DNA of 64,000 nt from Sphingobacteriia bacterium RIFOXYC2_FULL_35_18 (GCA_001829005.1 MIAG01000002.1:378837-442836); one strand, 5' to 3'. Positions 33,963-44,405 are shown, counted from the stretch's first letter. A program made the numbers and translations. Notes: generated from the sequence alone by a model not told the origin.

Positions 33963-36692
33963 CTATTTAATTATAATCGCTTGTTTTTGTTGACGATAAT
34001 GATCAGCCCGCATATCTTCTAACTTATCCATTTCAGGTCCCTTGATGATTTTATTCCAATCAATAGTTGTTTTGTATTTTTTCATGGCTTTGTTCACATC
34101 CAAAATTCTAGCATCATGCATTTCTAAAGTGTATGGAGTAAAATCGGGCTTATCGGTGAAAAAATCTTGTAAAAGTGTTGCAGTAACATCATATTGATTC
34201 ACATAAGGCACACTAGTAATATTATAAATGGTTTTTAAAATAGACCCAAAATTGGCATGCGTATTACTGATATATCCTTTTTTCACATAAGGGCCTGCCA
34301 TCATTAATATGGAACGATGCGCATCAATATGATCTACCCCACCTTGCGGATCATCTTCTGTAATGATAACCAACATATTCTTCCAATATTTTGTTCTAGA
34401 CAAAAAATGTAGCATTCTTCCTAAAGCCAAGTCGTTGTCTGCCATAAAAGAATGGGCACTGGTATATCCATCTTCTGGTCTTGCTTTAGCTATATGATCA
34501 TTGGGCAATTGTATGGTTATTAAACTAGGCATTTCTTCTTTACCATTAATCCATTTTCGGGTGAACTCTTTTTCAAATTGGTTGGCCCTATATTGATCGG
34601 GTATATTGGTGTTATAACCTGGATAATTTCTGCTGGTTCTAGTGAACAAGGCCTTTTGCATGGGCACCATAACACCATGACCAGCTCCTGTTGCAGTATC
34701 GTACCATTCCTCTCTTACATGTGCCGTTTCATTGGCTTCACCAAAATTGTAAAACAATTTTTTCTTTCGTTCAAAAGCTTCCCAAATACCACCAGCTTCA
34801 GCAAAATCTTCTGGATCCATACTACCTGTAGATCCGGGAAATCTTCTACCAGGTGCCGCAGAGAAAAATTTAGCCGTCTTGCTTACACTTGAATTGGTTT
34901 CAACCCATTCATTCGGAATCACCCCCATCATCCAATGGTGCCCATGTATACTTGCATCACTATCACAATAAAAATTATCACTGAATGAAAATTGACGAGC
35001 AATTTTATGGTGATTCGGTGAAACTTTTAATCCTTTGAATCTATCTCTTTGGTTAGCTAATAATGTATACGCATTATTTACGCCAAATCTGGCCAAGGTA
35101 CTATCACCTTTTGCCTCTTTAATTTGTCCAAAGACTTCGTCGTATGTTCGATTCTCTTTGGTTATGTAAACAATATGCTTAATGGGACTTTCATAAATAC
35201 CTGGCAGTGGCGGCAATGGATTTTGATTCAGCGTTACGGTTGATCTAAAAAATGTATTTGATAGTGCAGTTGCTGTATATTTCGCAAGCTGTATAGAGTC
35301 GGGCATGGCAACTTTATGAAAAGATCCCAATTGTAAATCACTAATAAAAGTTCCTTGAATAGGCTTTTTAAAATTCATACCTCCATTGGGTCCTGCACCT
35401 AATCCCCTAGCAGTAATAATATATAGCTCTTGATCATCTTTACCCAACATTACTCTAGATGGGCCCCATCCGGTAGGAATTAATCCAATCGTTTTATTGC
35501 TTTCAACATCAATTATTGCTACAGCATTAAAGCCTAATAAAGCAACAAATAATTTTTTCTCATCCTTGCTCAATGTTACCCCAAAAGGCAATAAGCCCCT
35601 GAATTGATCAATGGTGGCACTTACTTTAATAGGAATATGACGCACAATTTTTTGTGTTGAATAATCAATCACACTAATATTATCGTTGGTAGCATTGGTT
35701 ATATAAGCATACTTTTTCCCTACCGCAATAGAATTAGGACTAGCTCCTCCGACTACTTCTATATCTTCAATTAGTTCTCCAATTTGATGCCCAGTTTTTA
35801 ATTTACGCAATACTTTATTGGTGGCTAAATCTATCACAAAAACACTCATCGCTTCGGGTGACAATGGACTACCCACACCCGGTATTTTTTTCCCATCAAT
35901 AATGGTTCCGTTAATAGACTCCTTGGTATTATCTCCATATGGATGATGTGGAATAACCAAAGAATCATAATTCTTTTCGGTCATACCTTCTATCAAAGGA
36001 TAAGCATACATTCCTACATTAGCAACAAAAGCAAATCGCTTATCTGGACTTACAGATAAGCCAAAAGGCAATCTCCCACAAGGGATAGAAGCTTCAATTT
36101 GTTTGTTGTTTAAATTAATTCTGACCATTCTGTAATTAGCCCGATCTAATACCAACAACTCATTTTTTTCTTCATTAAATAATAAGTCGGAAGTAAAACT
36201 ATCATCAAACAATTCTGTACCCACTTTACCATTCAGAGAGATAGAATCTAATCGTTTCATGCCATTAATATCATATACTAATACCGCTCCATTGTCTCCT
36301 CCACTCAAATAAACAATATTAGAAGTCTTACCAAAATCTACTCCTAAAAATGAACCCTTAGAAAAAGGGGAAGCAATTTTTCCATCATAAGAAGGCACCC
36401 TTACTGGGCGCATGGTTTCAATATCAATGATAGTAAAAACGCCATTGTGTAAGGTAACTGCTTTTTTACCATCAGGAGAAATGCGCATCCCAAAAGGATC
36501 ATTCGTAATTCGAATCATTTCTCCAGCGGGACTGATATATCTTCCACTAGGCAAAACAGATACTCCTTTTTCTTGAACACGCGCATATTCAAATTTCCCA
36601 GGAACTTCTAATATGGGTATTAGCTTAGATTGTTGCGCATTTACTGTATTAAATGCCTTGACCAAAATCATCAGTAAAAAACAATATCGCAT
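33963..36692 (-). CDS. Secreted YVTN beta-propeller plus phosphoesterase-family protein
   Basis: A 909-residue secreted protein. After a signal peptide (ending TVNAQ) the first ~480 residues form YVTN-type propeller blades (GMRISPDGKKAVTLHNG, FGLSVSPDKRFAFVANVG, YITNATNDNISVIDYSTQKIVRHI). The rest is an alkaline-phosphatase-superfamily phosphoesterase (PF04185 type): HIVYITKENRTYDEVFG near residue 510, YCDSDASIHGHHW, ITEDDPQGGVDHIDAHRS with metal-binding D/H. Known relatives include phospholipase C and acid phosphatases. The substrate is unknown. It lies just upstream of the TonB receptor gene. Confidence 0.82.
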   Translation of the reverse strand: MRYCFLLMILVKAFNTVNAQQSKLIPILEVPGKFEYARVQEKGVSVLPSGRYISPAGEMIRITNDPFGMRISPDGKKAVTLHNGVFTIIDIETMRPVRVPSYDGKIASPFSKGSFLGVDFGKTSNIVYLSGGDNGAVLVYDINGMKRLDSISLNGKVGTELFDDSFTSDLLFNEEKNELLVLDRANYRMVRINLNNKQIEASIPCGRLPFGLSVSPDKRFAFVANVGMYAYPLIEGMTEKNYDSLVIPHHPYGDNTKESINGTIIDGKKIPGVGSPLSPEAMSVFVIDLATNKVLRKLKTGHQIGELIEDIEVVGGASPNSIAVGKKYAYITNATNDNISVIDYSTQKIVRHIPIKVSATIDQFRGLLPFGVTLSKDEKKLFVALLGFNAVAIIDVESNKTIGLIPTGWGPSRVMLGKDDQELYIITARGLGAGPNGGMNFKKPIQGTFISDLQLGSFHKVAMPDSIQLAKYTATALSNTFFRSTVTLNQNPLPPLPGIYESPIKHIVYITKENRTYDEVFGQIKEAKGDSTLARFGVNNAYTLLANQRDRFKGLKVSPNHHKIARQFSFSDNFYCDSDASIHGHHWMMGVIPNEWVETNSSVSKTAKFFSAAPGRRFPGSTGSMDPEDFAEAGGIWEAFERKKKLFYNFGEANETAHVREEWYDTATGAGHGVMVPMQKALFTRTSRNYPGYNTNIPDQYRANQFEKEFTRKWINGKEEMPSLITIQLPNDHIAKARPEDGYTSAHSFMADNDLALGRMLHFLSRTKYWKNMLVIITEDDPQGGVDHIDAHRSILMMAGPYVKKGYISNTHANFGSILKTIYNITSVPYVNQYDVTATLLQDFFTDKPDFTPYTLEMHDARILDVNKAMKKYKTTIDWNKIIKGPEMDKLEDMRADHYRQQKQAIIIK

Positions 36693-36715
36693 TGGATAAA
36701 GATAATAGCAAAATA

Positions 36716-38305
36716 TTACTGAACCAGCTTAACAGCTTTGCCAACTAAAATATCTGCATCATTTGCCACCACAAAGTACCCATTGGTACGCCAAACTTGT
36801 CGAGCTATTAATGATTTAATTCTATTCAATATAAAATCTTTGCTGCGTGCATCTATAGCATTGAAATTCAACCCCTCTTTAGCGGCAAATGCAACAAACC
36901 TATTCCATTGCAATTCTGTAACCTTGAAATTCACCTTAAAATCAGCAGCATCTTTGAATGCTGTGTATTGCTTTCTATTGGTAACAAAATCATAATAGGC
37001 AAAATCATTTAAAGTGCTGGTCATTAAAACTTGCAACACTGCCCTTGTGTATAATGAGGAGTCAAATAATACTGTGGTATCAGGTGTAATCCCACCCCCT
37101 CCAAAAACAATTTTACCTGCAGGTGTTTTATATTTTTTTAAAGTTCGTGCTAAAGAATCTTTTTTGGCAATTGAATCTGTTTGATGAAAACGACCTACTA
37201 CTTCATCATTGTATTTATCTATTCCGTCCGCATACGACTTTTGAATATTTCTTCCCAAAGGAGTAAAATACCTAGCAACAGTTAAACGAACAGCAGATCC
37301 ATCACTTAATTGGAATTGTTGTTGAACCAACCCTTTACCAAATGAACGACGCCCCATAATGGTTGCTCTGTCCCAATCTTGTAAAGCCCCTGCTAAAATT
37401 TCACTTGCAGATGCAGAAGATTCGTCAATTAAAACAACCAATTTCCCTTTCTCAAAAAGGCCTGGGCGTTTGGCTGTGAATTCGGTTCTTGGCGTATTTT
37501 CCCCTTCTGTATAAACAATCAATTTATTGTCTTCTAGAAACTCATCTGCCATATCAACGGCTTCCTTCATTAACCCTCCAGTATTTCCCCTTAAATCTAA
37601 AATAAGGCTTTCCATTTTTAGGGCCTGTAATTTTTCTAACTCGGTCATGAACTCTTCATAAGTTCTTTCCGCAAATTTGTTTAGGCGTATAAAACCCACT
37701 TTAGGTGCAATCATATATGCAGCATCAACTGAGCTGACAGGTATATTGCCTCTTGTTATTACTACTTCTTGTAATTTTCCTGCACGCAAAAATTTCACTT
37801 TAACTTTTGAATCAGCTGGGCCTCTAAATAATTTTCTAATGGCAGCTCCATCTAATTTTTTTCCTGCAATAGATACCGTATCATTTACAAAAATTAACTG
37901 GTCACCTGTCATTAATCCTACTTTTTCAGCTGGCCCTCCCGGCATGATGCTCATTACATTAACCGTATCATTCATTTGACGGAACTCTATTCCAATTCCT
38001 TGAAAATTTCCCATTATGTCTTCATTGGCTGCAGATAGCTCTGAAGAAGGAATAAATACCGAGTGGGGATCTAAGTGCTTCAATAATTCATTGGCCACTA
38101 ATCCATTGATGCTATCGGCTGAAACCTTGTCTACATAACGATTTTTAATCAATTCGGTTAGTTCTTGTAGAGAAGAACGACTTGATGGATTAAAAAACTG
38201 AGGAGACATGGTCTTTTCTTTCAACTGAAAGCCAATTAACATTCCCACAATCATCACAATCGCAAATAAAACCGGTAATACAACCTGCAGTTTCTTAGAA
38301 CCCAT
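36716..38305 (-). CDS. S41 carboxyl-terminal processing protease
   Basis: A 529-residue CtpA/Prc-type serine protease. One N-terminal membrane anchor (VVLPVLFAIVMIVGMLIGFQL), a PDZ domain (GIGIEFRQMNDTVNVMSIMPGGPAEKVGLMTGDQL), and the S41 core with catalytic Ser in DESSASASEILAGALQD and Lys about 25 residues later in GRRSFGKGLVQQQF. LILDLRGNTGGLM is the preceding conserved block. It is predicted to be periplasmic. It begins the minus-strand run toward the propeller, TonB receptor and dehydrogenase genes, 23 bases apart from the next. Confidence 0.93.
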   Translation of the reverse strand: MGSKKLQVVLPVLFAIVMIVGMLIGFQLKEKTMSPQFFNPSSRSSLQELTELIKNRYVDKVSADSINGLVANELLKHLDPHSVFIPSSELSAANEDIMGNFQGIGIEFRQMNDTVNVMSIMPGGPAEKVGLMTGDQLIFVNDTVSIAGKKLDGAAIRKLFRGPADSKVKVKFLRAGKLQEVVITRGNIPVSSVDAAYMIAPKVGFIRLNKFAERTYEEFMTELEKLQALKMESLILDLRGNTGGLMKEAVDMADEFLEDNKLIVYTEGENTPRTEFTAKRPGLFEKGKLVVLIDESSASASEILAGALQDWDRATIMGRRSFGKGLVQQQFQLSDGSAVRLTVARYFTPLGRNIQKSYADGIDKYNDEVVGRFHQTDSIAKKDSLARTLKKYKTPAGKIVFGGGGITPDTTVLFDSSLYTRAVLQVLMTSTLNDFAYYDFVTNRKQYTAFKDAADFKVNFKVTELQWNRFVAFAAKEGLNFNAIDARSKDFILNRIKSLIARQVWRTNGYFVVANDADILVGKAVKLVQ

Positions 38306-38376
38306 AAATACACATTAAATTATATGTCATGTAAGCATGCAAATATCTATATTTATTGCCGAATTAAACCTTTCCT

Positions 38377-39219
38377 ATGCCTGCCATATTAATTGCCGAC
38401 AGTGGCTCTACCAAATGCGAGTGGTGTTTGCTGGTAAACGGCAAGAAAAAAACCGTACTTACACCTGCTATGAGCCCCTATTTTGTATCTGGAGAAGAAA
38501 TGATCCAGATTTTAAATAAACAGCTCATCCCGAAAATAAAAAACACCCCAATAGACCAACTCTATTTTTATGGTACAGGGCTAGGCAATCCAGCCAATGT
38601 ACTGATAATGAAAAAAGTGTTTAAACAACTTTTTCCAAAAACCAAAACAGAAATCAATACAGACTTATTAGGTATCGCACGTGCTTCATGCGGTAACGAA
38701 AAGGGTATTGCCTGTATTTTAGGAACTGGCTCTAATGCATGCTATTACAATGGCAAAAAAATCGTTTCTATTAGTCCAGGATTGGGTTATGTGTTAGGCG
38801 ACGAGGGTTCTGGAGCATATTTAGGTAAAAAAGTAATTCAATATTATCTATATAAAACTTTTGATGAAGACTTGATGTCTAGGTTTCAAAAGCGTTTTGG
38901 AGAAACACATGCTAGTATTTTAGAGAACGTTTATAAGAAACCTTTAGCAAACAGATACTTGGCGGGGTTTGCCCTTTTTTTAGCAGAAAATAGGGGGCAT
39001 TTTATGATTGAAAACATCATTGAAGATGGATTAAATGACTTTTTCTTTACGCATTTATATAAGTTCAAAGAAAGCTGGACCCAGCCAATTCATTTTGTGG
39101 GCAGTGTTGGATTTGGTTTTAGAGATGTTTTAAAAGAACTTTGTAATAGTTATGAATTAGAGTTGGGTAAAGTTTTAAAGACCCCTATGTCCGGATTATT
39201 GGCATATCATAAACAGTAA
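38377..39219 (+). CDS. BadF/BadG-type sugar kinase (GlcNAc/MurNAc kinase-like)
   Basis: A 280-residue ASKHA-fold kinase: phosphate-1 motif ILIADSGSTKCEW at residue 4, phosphate-2 region ILGTGSNACYYNG, and VLGDEGSGAYLGKK. N-acetylglucosamine kinase and MurNAc kinase (MurK) belong here. murQ follows after only five bases, so the natural reading is a kinase making MurNAc 6-phosphate (or GlcNAc 6-phosphate) for cell-wall recycling; specificity is inference. Confidence 0.85.
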   Translation: MPAILIADSGSTKCEWCLLVNGKKKTVLTPAMSPYFVSGEEMIQILNKQLIPKIKNTPIDQLYFYGTGLGNPANVLIMKKVFKQLFPKTKTEINTDLLGIARASCGNEKGIACILGTGSNACYYNGKKIVSISPGLGYVLGDEGSGAYLGKKVIQYYLYKTFDEDLMSRFQKRFGETHASILENVYKKPLANRYLAGFALFLAENRGHFMIENIIEDGLNDFFFTHLYKFKESWTQPIHFVGSVGFGFRDVLKELCNSYELELGKVLKTPMSGLLAYHKQ

Positions 39220-39224
39220 GCACC

Positions 39225-40046
39225 ATGGGTAATTTTATTAAGGTTACAGAACAAGCTTCTAGGTACAACGACCTAGAAAAAATGAGCATACAGGAAATAT
39301 TAACCAATATTAACCAAGAAGACAAAACGGTACCTGATGCCGTAGAGAAAGCCATTCCACAAATAGAAAAGCTGGTTTCTGCCATCTCAGATAAAATGCT
39401 GCAGGGCGGTAGACTATTTTATATGGGTGCTGGCACTAGTGGCAGATTGGGGATTTTAGATGCCAGCGAATGTCCGCCTACTTATGGGGTTCCTTATGGA
39501 TTAGTTATAGGCTTAATTGCTGGAGGAGAAAAAGCCATCACCCAAGCTGTTGAATTTGCAGAAGACAGCGCAGATGAGGGTTGGAGCGATTTACAAAAAC
39601 ATTTCATTAATGATAAAGATGTTGTGATAGGCCTTGCCGCAAGTGGTACAACTCCATATGTAATTGGTGCATTAAAAGAATGCAGAAAAAGAGGGATTAT
39701 AACTGGCAGCATTAGCTGTAACCCCAACTCCCCTATTTCTGAAGCCGCTGATTTTCCAGTAGAAGTGGTAGTTGGTCCTGAATTTGTTACAGGCAGCACT
39801 CGCATGAAAAGTGGCACAGCTCAAAAGTTGGTGTTGAATATGATCTCAACAGCTATCATGATTCAACTAGGTCGTGTTGAAGACAATAAGATGGTGAATA
39901 TGCAATTAAGTAATATCAAATTGGTAGACCGAGGCGTAAAAATGGTGATGGATAATTTGGGGTTAAGTGATTATGAAAAAGCAAAAGACCTTTTATTAAA
40001 ATACGGCAGTGTTAAAAAAGCAGTTGAATCGGTAGGAAGCGAATAA
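39225..40046 (+). CDS. murQ: N-acetylmuramic acid 6-phosphate etherase
   Basis: Removes D-lactate from MurNAc 6-phosphate to give GlcNAc 6-phosphate. In 273 residues it shows the SIS-domain sugar-phosphate motif GAGTSGRLGILDASECPPTYG at about residue 68 (given as its key blocks GTSGRLG and ECPPTYG), the GEKA loop, IGLAASGTTPYVIGAL, and TGSTRMKSGTAQK, where family catalytic Glu and Ser lie. It is coupled to the sugar kinase upstream, and a DUF1343/NamZ MurNAc-releasing enzyme is encoded 7.6 kb away. Confidence 0.95.
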   Translation: MGNFIKVTEQASRYNDLEKMSIQEILTNINQEDKTVPDAVEKAIPQIEKLVSAISDKMLQGGRLFYMGAGTSGRLGILDASECPPTYGVPYGLVIGLIAGGEKAITQAVEFAEDSADEGWSDLQKHFINDKDVVIGLAASGTTPYVIGALKECRKRGIITGSISCNPNSPISEAADFPVEVVVGPEFVTGSTRMKSGTAQKLVLNMISTAIMIQLGRVEDNKMVNMQLSNIKLVDRGVKMVMDNLGLSDYEKAKDLLLKYGSVKKAVESVGSE

Positions 40047-40047
40047 T

Positions 40048-40614
40048 ATGCATGAAATAGAACCTTTTTTTAATTGGAGACATATTTATATTGCTGAAGA
40101 AGACAAACGCTCTCCTTTTTACGGTAGAACTTATTCTGAGTTTGAATTTTCTCAAACTGTTTACAATTATTTTATTCACCCTCAATGGGATGACTTTGGG
40201 AGTAGAACTTTGTACCTCAAAATCATTTATGTAGACTACGAATTACAATTTGCCATCATTGAATTTATTGGCGAATGGAATGATGCAATTGAGAATGATA
40301 TCATGGAACTTAAAAGAGAAATCATTGATTTGTTGGAAAAAGAAGGGATTTATAAGTTTATACTTATTGCCGAAAATGTCTTAAATTTCCATAGCAGTGA
40401 TAAAGAATATTACCAAGAATGGTTTGAAGAAGTAACAGATGAAAATGGATGGATTGTAGCCCTCAATATGCCCTTAGCTACCCAACATGATTTTAAAGGT
40501 AAGAAACTGAATTACTATATAGAGCTGATGGATTTACCAGAATGGAGGGTCTATAAACCTTATCACCTTTTTAAAAAAATTGACGACGAACTCAATAAAC
40601 GCATTGCACTATGA
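40048..40614 (+). CDS. Conserved hypothetical protein
   Basis: A 188-residue acidic, aromatic-rich cytoplasmic protein (FFNWRHIYIAEEDKRSPFYGR opening; WFEEVTDENGWIVALNMPL later). I do not recognise a domain, though the sequence looks like a conserved Bacteroidota family. It begins one base after murQ and its stop overlaps the next ATG (ATGA), so it is in the murQ operon and translationally coupled to the dienelactone-hydrolase-like gene. No membrane segment or signal peptide. Confidence 0.7.
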   Translation: MHEIEPFFNWRHIYIAEEDKRSPFYGRTYSEFEFSQTVYNYFIHPQWDDFGSRTLYLKIIYVDYELQFAIIEFIGEWNDAIENDIMELKREIIDLLEKEGIYKFILIAENVLNFHSSDKEYYQEWFEEVTDENGWIVALNMPLATQHDFKGKKLNYYIELMDLPEWRVYKPYHLFKKIDDELNKRIAL

Positions 40615-41462
40615 ACCAAGAAATAATTGACCTTTACGACGAGTATACCCATAAACCATTAAGCCGACCAGAGTTCATGAGTCGATTGGCATTACTAACA
40701 GGTGGAATGGCCGCAGCACTTAGTATTTTACCTATGATTGAGGTAAATGCAGCAAAAGCGAATATTACAGCAGATGATGATTTAGAAATAGAAACCATTA
40801 CTTACGAAGGAGTAAATGGTACAATGAGCGCCTATGTTGCTAAACCAAAGGGCAAGAAAAAATTAGCTGCCGTAGTGGTAATACATGAAAACAGAGGATT
40901 GAATGCACATATAGAAGATGTTGCTAGAAGAGCTGCAAAAGCAGGATACCTAGCTATTGCTCCCAATATACTTTCTCCGTTGGGCGAGCTTCCGAAAAAC
41001 GACGATGAACTAAGAGCCAAATTTGCAACACTAAAAGCAGAAGAGAGTTTACAAAATTTCATTCGTGCATTTAATTATTTGAGCACCCGAAAGGATTGTA
41101 ATGGTCAATTTGGTTGTGTAGGATTTTGTTGGGGTGGAGCAATGGCTAATAATTTAGCGGTAAATGTTCCCAATTTAAAAGCAGCAGTTGCTTATTATGG
41201 TAGACAACCTGAAGCTTCTAAAGTTGCACAAATAAAATCTGCAGTAATGCTCCACTATGGTGGATTAGACACCAGAGTGAATGAAGGTATTCCTACTTAT
41301 GAAGCCGCACTAAAAGAAAACAAAATCAATTACGAACTTTTTGTTTACGAAAATGTGAACCATGCATTTCACAATGATACAGCAGGTGCAAGATACAATG
41401 AAACCGCAGCAAAGCTTTCCTGGGAAAGAACTTTGGGCTTTTTTGCAAAATATTTGAAGTGA
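40611..41462 (+). CDS. Dienelactone hydrolase family protein, exported
   Basis: A 283-residue alpha/beta hydrolase of the carboxymethylenebutenolidase family. The catalytic Cys is in GFCWGGAM, Asp in GGLDTRVN and His in NVNHAFHND. A hydrophobic stretch at about residues 27-45 (LALLTGGMAAALSILPMI) followed by an ANA-type site suggests export; preceding arginines are not a true RR pair, so Tat use is doubtful. Substrate unknown; similar proteins act on diverse esters. Last gene of the sugar kinase-murQ group. Confidence 0.83.
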   Translation: MNQEIIDLYDEYTHKPLSRPEFMSRLALLTGGMAAALSILPMIEVNAAKANITADDDLEIETITYEGVNGTMSAYVAKPKGKKKLAAVVVIHENRGLNAHIEDVARRAAKAGYLAIAPNILSPLGELPKNDDELRAKFATLKAEESLQNFIRAFNYLSTRKDCNGQFGCVGFCWGGAMANNLAVNVPNLKAAVAYYGRQPEASKVAQIKSAVMLHYGGLDTRVNEGIPTYEAALKENKINYELFVYENVNHAFHNDTAGARYNETAAKLSWERTLGFFAKYLK

Positions 41463-41503
41463 CCCGACGAAATGAAATAAATTGATTTAACTAAGCGTCC
41501 CAA

Positions 41504-42487
41504 TTAAGACCCTGTACTGGCAACCGTTATAAATACGATATCACCGGCATTAAACATAAATGCAGTGGTTCTTACTTTTAAAATAAAGCCATCCACTAAT
41601 ACTTCAATTGAGTAATACGCACCAAAGAAAAATACTTTCTGCACTACGCCTTCTACAAAATGAGGTTGTGCGGGTTTGGTAACTGAAATAGCCAATTGTT
41701 CTGGCCTAATTAATGCACGCTTCCCCCTAACGCCTTCACCTAATAACTGTAAAAAAACTTCGTGTGTTTTAGTATTGATTAAGTTGTAATCACCCATTAA
41801 AGCAGCCACATACTCGTTCACTGGATGATGATACAATTGCTTGGGTGTTCCTTGTTGAACCACCTGCCCATCTTGCATAATAATAATACGATCGGCCCAA
41901 GACAATAAATCGGTTGCGTCATGAGATACCAATAAACAAGTAACTTTTAAAGTAGTACAAATATCTTCAATTACCGATCGAATAAGCTCTTTATGAACAC
42001 GGTCTAAATTAGAAAAAGGCTCATCTAACAACAACAATTTCGGGAATGAAGTCAATTGTTTTGCCAATGCAATTCGTTGCTTTTCTCCACCAGACAATTC
42101 ATCCGATTTACGCATCATCAAATGACTGATTCTACATACATCAAATATTTGTTGTGCAGACCTGGCATCTAATTGATTAGTCATTTCGAGTAGTTCATGC
42201 ACTTTGTAATTGTTGCGCAAATCAAAATGTTGAGATAAATAAGCAATTTTAGGGTGACCAGGCAATAATTGCTCATCGGGTCCTAAAACACGAACCCCCT
42301 CGAAATAAACATTCCCTTCATCAGGCTGAAGCAGACCTGCTATCAATTTTAAAAAGGTAGATTTCCCTGAGCCTGTTTCTCCGGCAATAGCCACCCGCTC
42401 TCCTTCTTGCATAGAAAAATGCATAGGCTGAAGCACCGTATTACCCCTTTCATATTTTGAAACAGCTTGTAAATCCAGAAAAACCAT
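41504..42487 (-). CDS. ABC transporter ATP-binding protein (PotA/FbpC-like)
   Basis: A 327-residue ATPase: Walker A GETGSGKST at about residue 35, Q-loop LSQHFD, signature LSGGEKQRIALAKQL, Walker B LLLDEPFSNLD and switch VSHDATD. The last ~80 residues form a TOBE-like domain (RALIRPEQLAISV), as in polyamine, iron and sulfate importers. No permease or binding protein is beside it, so the transported substance cannot be told. Divergent from the YoaK gene with 48 bases between. Confidence 0.88.
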   Translation of the reverse strand: MVFLDLQAVSKYERGNTVLQPMHFSMQEGERVAIAGETGSGKSTFLKLIAGLLQPDEGNVYFEGVRVLGPDEQLLPGHPKIAYLSQHFDLRNNYKVHELLEMTNQLDARSAQQIFDVCRISHLMMRKSDELSGGEKQRIALAKQLTSFPKLLLLDEPFSNLDRVHKELIRSVIEDICTTLKVTCLLVSHDATDLLSWADRIIIMQDGQVVQQGTPKQLYHHPVNEYVAALMGDYNLINTKTHEVFLQLLGEGVRGKRALIRPEQLAISVTKPAQPHFVEGVVQKVFFFGAYYSIEVLVDGFILKVRTTAFMFNAGDIVFITVASTGS

Positions 42488-42535
42488 TCCACAATTTACA
42501 AAATTGTACCTTCAATTGCGAATTAAGATACCCAA

Positions 42536-43255
42536 ATGTTTAGACATAGAATTGGTAAGAGAAGTTTAGAAACAAGTATTGCACTTGCCTCATTTCTTTC
42601 ATGTGTGGCAGGCATGGTAAATGTAGTAGGCTTTTTAGCCATTCAAAAATTGACCACAAATGTAACAGGGCATTTTGCCTTTTTTATCGAAGAATTTGAT
42701 CAACTTAAATTCTGGGAAGGATTGATTTACATTTACTATATTTTATTTTTTTTATTAGGTGCATTTATTTCTAATACCATTATTGAAGTTGTGTACAGAA
42801 AAGCAAAAAGATACGCTTTCAGCGTTCCCATCTTACTAGAAATAGCGCTACTTATTTATGCTGGCCTTTTTTTACAGCCATTTATTCATAGCAATCCAGA
42901 TATTATTGCTTTTATATTATTATTTACCATGGGACTGCAAAACGCTTTGGTTACCAAAATATCTGCTGCTGTTATTAGAACCACTCATTTAACAGGACTT
43001 TTTACCGACCTTGGTATAGAGCTGTCTCAATTATTTTTCTACAATTCTCCCGAACAAAAAAAACAACTAACCGACTCTATTAAATTGAGATTTACCATTA
43101 TTTTCTTCTTTTTTATAGGCGGTGTAATTGCTGGGATATTCTACAATACATTCGTATTGAAAACACTGTTATTAGCAGCAGCAATTTTATTTGTTGGATT
43201 ATTATGGAAAAATATCAAACTCCTATTTTATGATTACCGAACAATTAAGAAATGA
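42536..43255 (+). CDS. YoaK/DUF1275 membrane protein
   Basis: A 239-residue membrane protein with about six hydrophobic segments and the DUF1275 opening ASFLSCVAGMVNVVGFLAIQKLTTNVTGHF; GLQNALVTKISAAVIRTTHLTGLFTDLG is the second family repeat. No transport function is established. Its last 26 bases overlap the start of the aminotransferase gene. Confidence 0.87.
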   Translation: MFRHRIGKRSLETSIALASFLSCVAGMVNVVGFLAIQKLTTNVTGHFAFFIEEFDQLKFWEGLIYIYYILFFLLGAFISNTIIEVVYRKAKRYAFSVPILLEIALLIYAGLFLQPFIHSNPDIIAFILLFTMGLQNALVTKISAAVIRTTHLTGLFTDLGIELSQLFFYNSPEQKKQLTDSIKLRFTIIFFFFIGGVIAGIFYNTFVLKTLLLAAAILFVGLLWKNIKLLFYDYRTIKK

Positions 43256-44405
43256 ATTTTTAGTAAGAAAAGACCTTACTTTTTTAAACTTTGGCTCTTT
43301 TGGCGCATGCCCCAAACCTATATTTGAAAGGTATCAACAATATCAATTAGAACTAGAACAAGAACCCGTTTTATTTATTGTTAAAACAGGTTTAGATTAT
43401 TTACAAGAATCCCGAGAAGCCTTAGGTCAATTTTTAAATTGCTCAGCGGACGATTTGGTTTATATAGTGAACCCTTCCCATGCAGTCAATCTTGTTGCAA
43501 AAAATTTTCCGCTAAAAGCAGGCGATGAAGTGCTCACCACCAATCTCGAATATGGTGCATGTGATAGAACTTGGGAATACTATTGCAATCAAGCTGGGGC
43601 TCAATATAAAAAGCAACCAATCAGCTTGCCTTTAAATACAAAAGAAGCATTTGTTGATGATTTTTTTAAAGGAGTGAACAATCGAACTAGATTAATATTT
43701 ATTAGTCATATCACCAGTTCTACAGGATTGAGATTTCCGATAGAAGCAATTTGCACTAAAGCAAAACAGCTGGGTATACCCACTTTTATTGATGGGGCGC
43801 ATGGACCTGCGCAAGCCCCAATTGACTTGTCTTTATTGGGAGCAGATTTTTTTACGGGTGCTTGTCATAAATGGATGATGACTCCAAAAGGCAGTACATT
43901 CCTTTACGTAAATAAAGCATATCAACGCATGTTAGATCCTTTAGTAATTAGTTGGGGATTCAACAGCACCACTCCTTCTCATTCTTCCTTTTTAGATTAT
44001 CACCAAACACAAGGAACAAGGGACTTCTCCGCCTTCTTGTGCATTCCTAAAGCCATTGAATTCATGAACCAGTACAACTGGACAGCAGTTTCCTCAGTGT
44101 GTAGAGAGTTGGTTAAATCAAATGCAATGCGCTTTTGCGAGTTGGTCAACAGTCAACCACTGGCACCATTAAACGATGACTTTATTTTGCAACTATTCAG
44201 TATTCCAATCAAAACCAAGCATCCCATCCAATTAAAAAATTGCTTATTTGATCAATACAAAATTGAGGTACCAGTTATGCCGCATGGAGACCAAGTTTTC
44301 TTGAGGTATTCTATTCAAGCATTTAATACCCAATCTCACTTAGATACGCTCTATGATGCGGTTTCAGACATTATCAAAACCACCAACTTAATTGAATTAG
44401 ATTAA
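43230..44405 (+). CDS. Class V aminotransferase (isopenicillin-N epimerase-like)
   Basis: A 391-residue PLP enzyme of the cysteine-desulfurase/epimerase group. PLP-site residues: [12 protein letters not shown] (Asp and His) and the Schiff-base Lys in [30 protein letters not shown] near the N-terminus is typical of the epimerase-like family. I place the start at ATG 43230 (MITEQL); the frame opens 39 bases upstream inside DUF1275 at a weaker codon. It could be a desulfurase, epimerase or lyase; none can be chosen. Confidence 0.83.
   Translation: MITEQLRNEFLVRKDLTFLNFGSFGACPKPIFERYQQYQLELEQEPVLFIVKTGLDYLQESREALGQFLNCSADDLVYIVNPSHAVNLVAKNFPLKAGDEVLTTNLEYGACDRTWEYYCNQAGAQYKKQPISLPLNTKEAFVDDFFKGVNNRTRLIFISHITSSTGLRFPIEAICTKAKQLGIPTFIDGAHGPAQAPIDLSLLGADFFTGACHKWMMTPKGSTFLYVNKAYQRMLDPLVISWGFNSTTPSHSSFLDYHQTQGTRDFSAFLCIPKAIEFMNQYNWTAVSSVCRELVKSNAMRFCELVNSQPLAPLNDDFILQLFSIPIKTKHPIQLKNCLFDQYKIEVPVMPHGDQVFLRYSIQAFNTQSHLDTLYDAVSDIIKTTNLIELD

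Noticed and set aside
40611..40750. Twin-arginine signal on the dienelactone hydrolase-like protein
   Set aside because: The residues before the hydrophobic stretch are SRPEFMSRL, without paired arginines, so Tat export is not supported.
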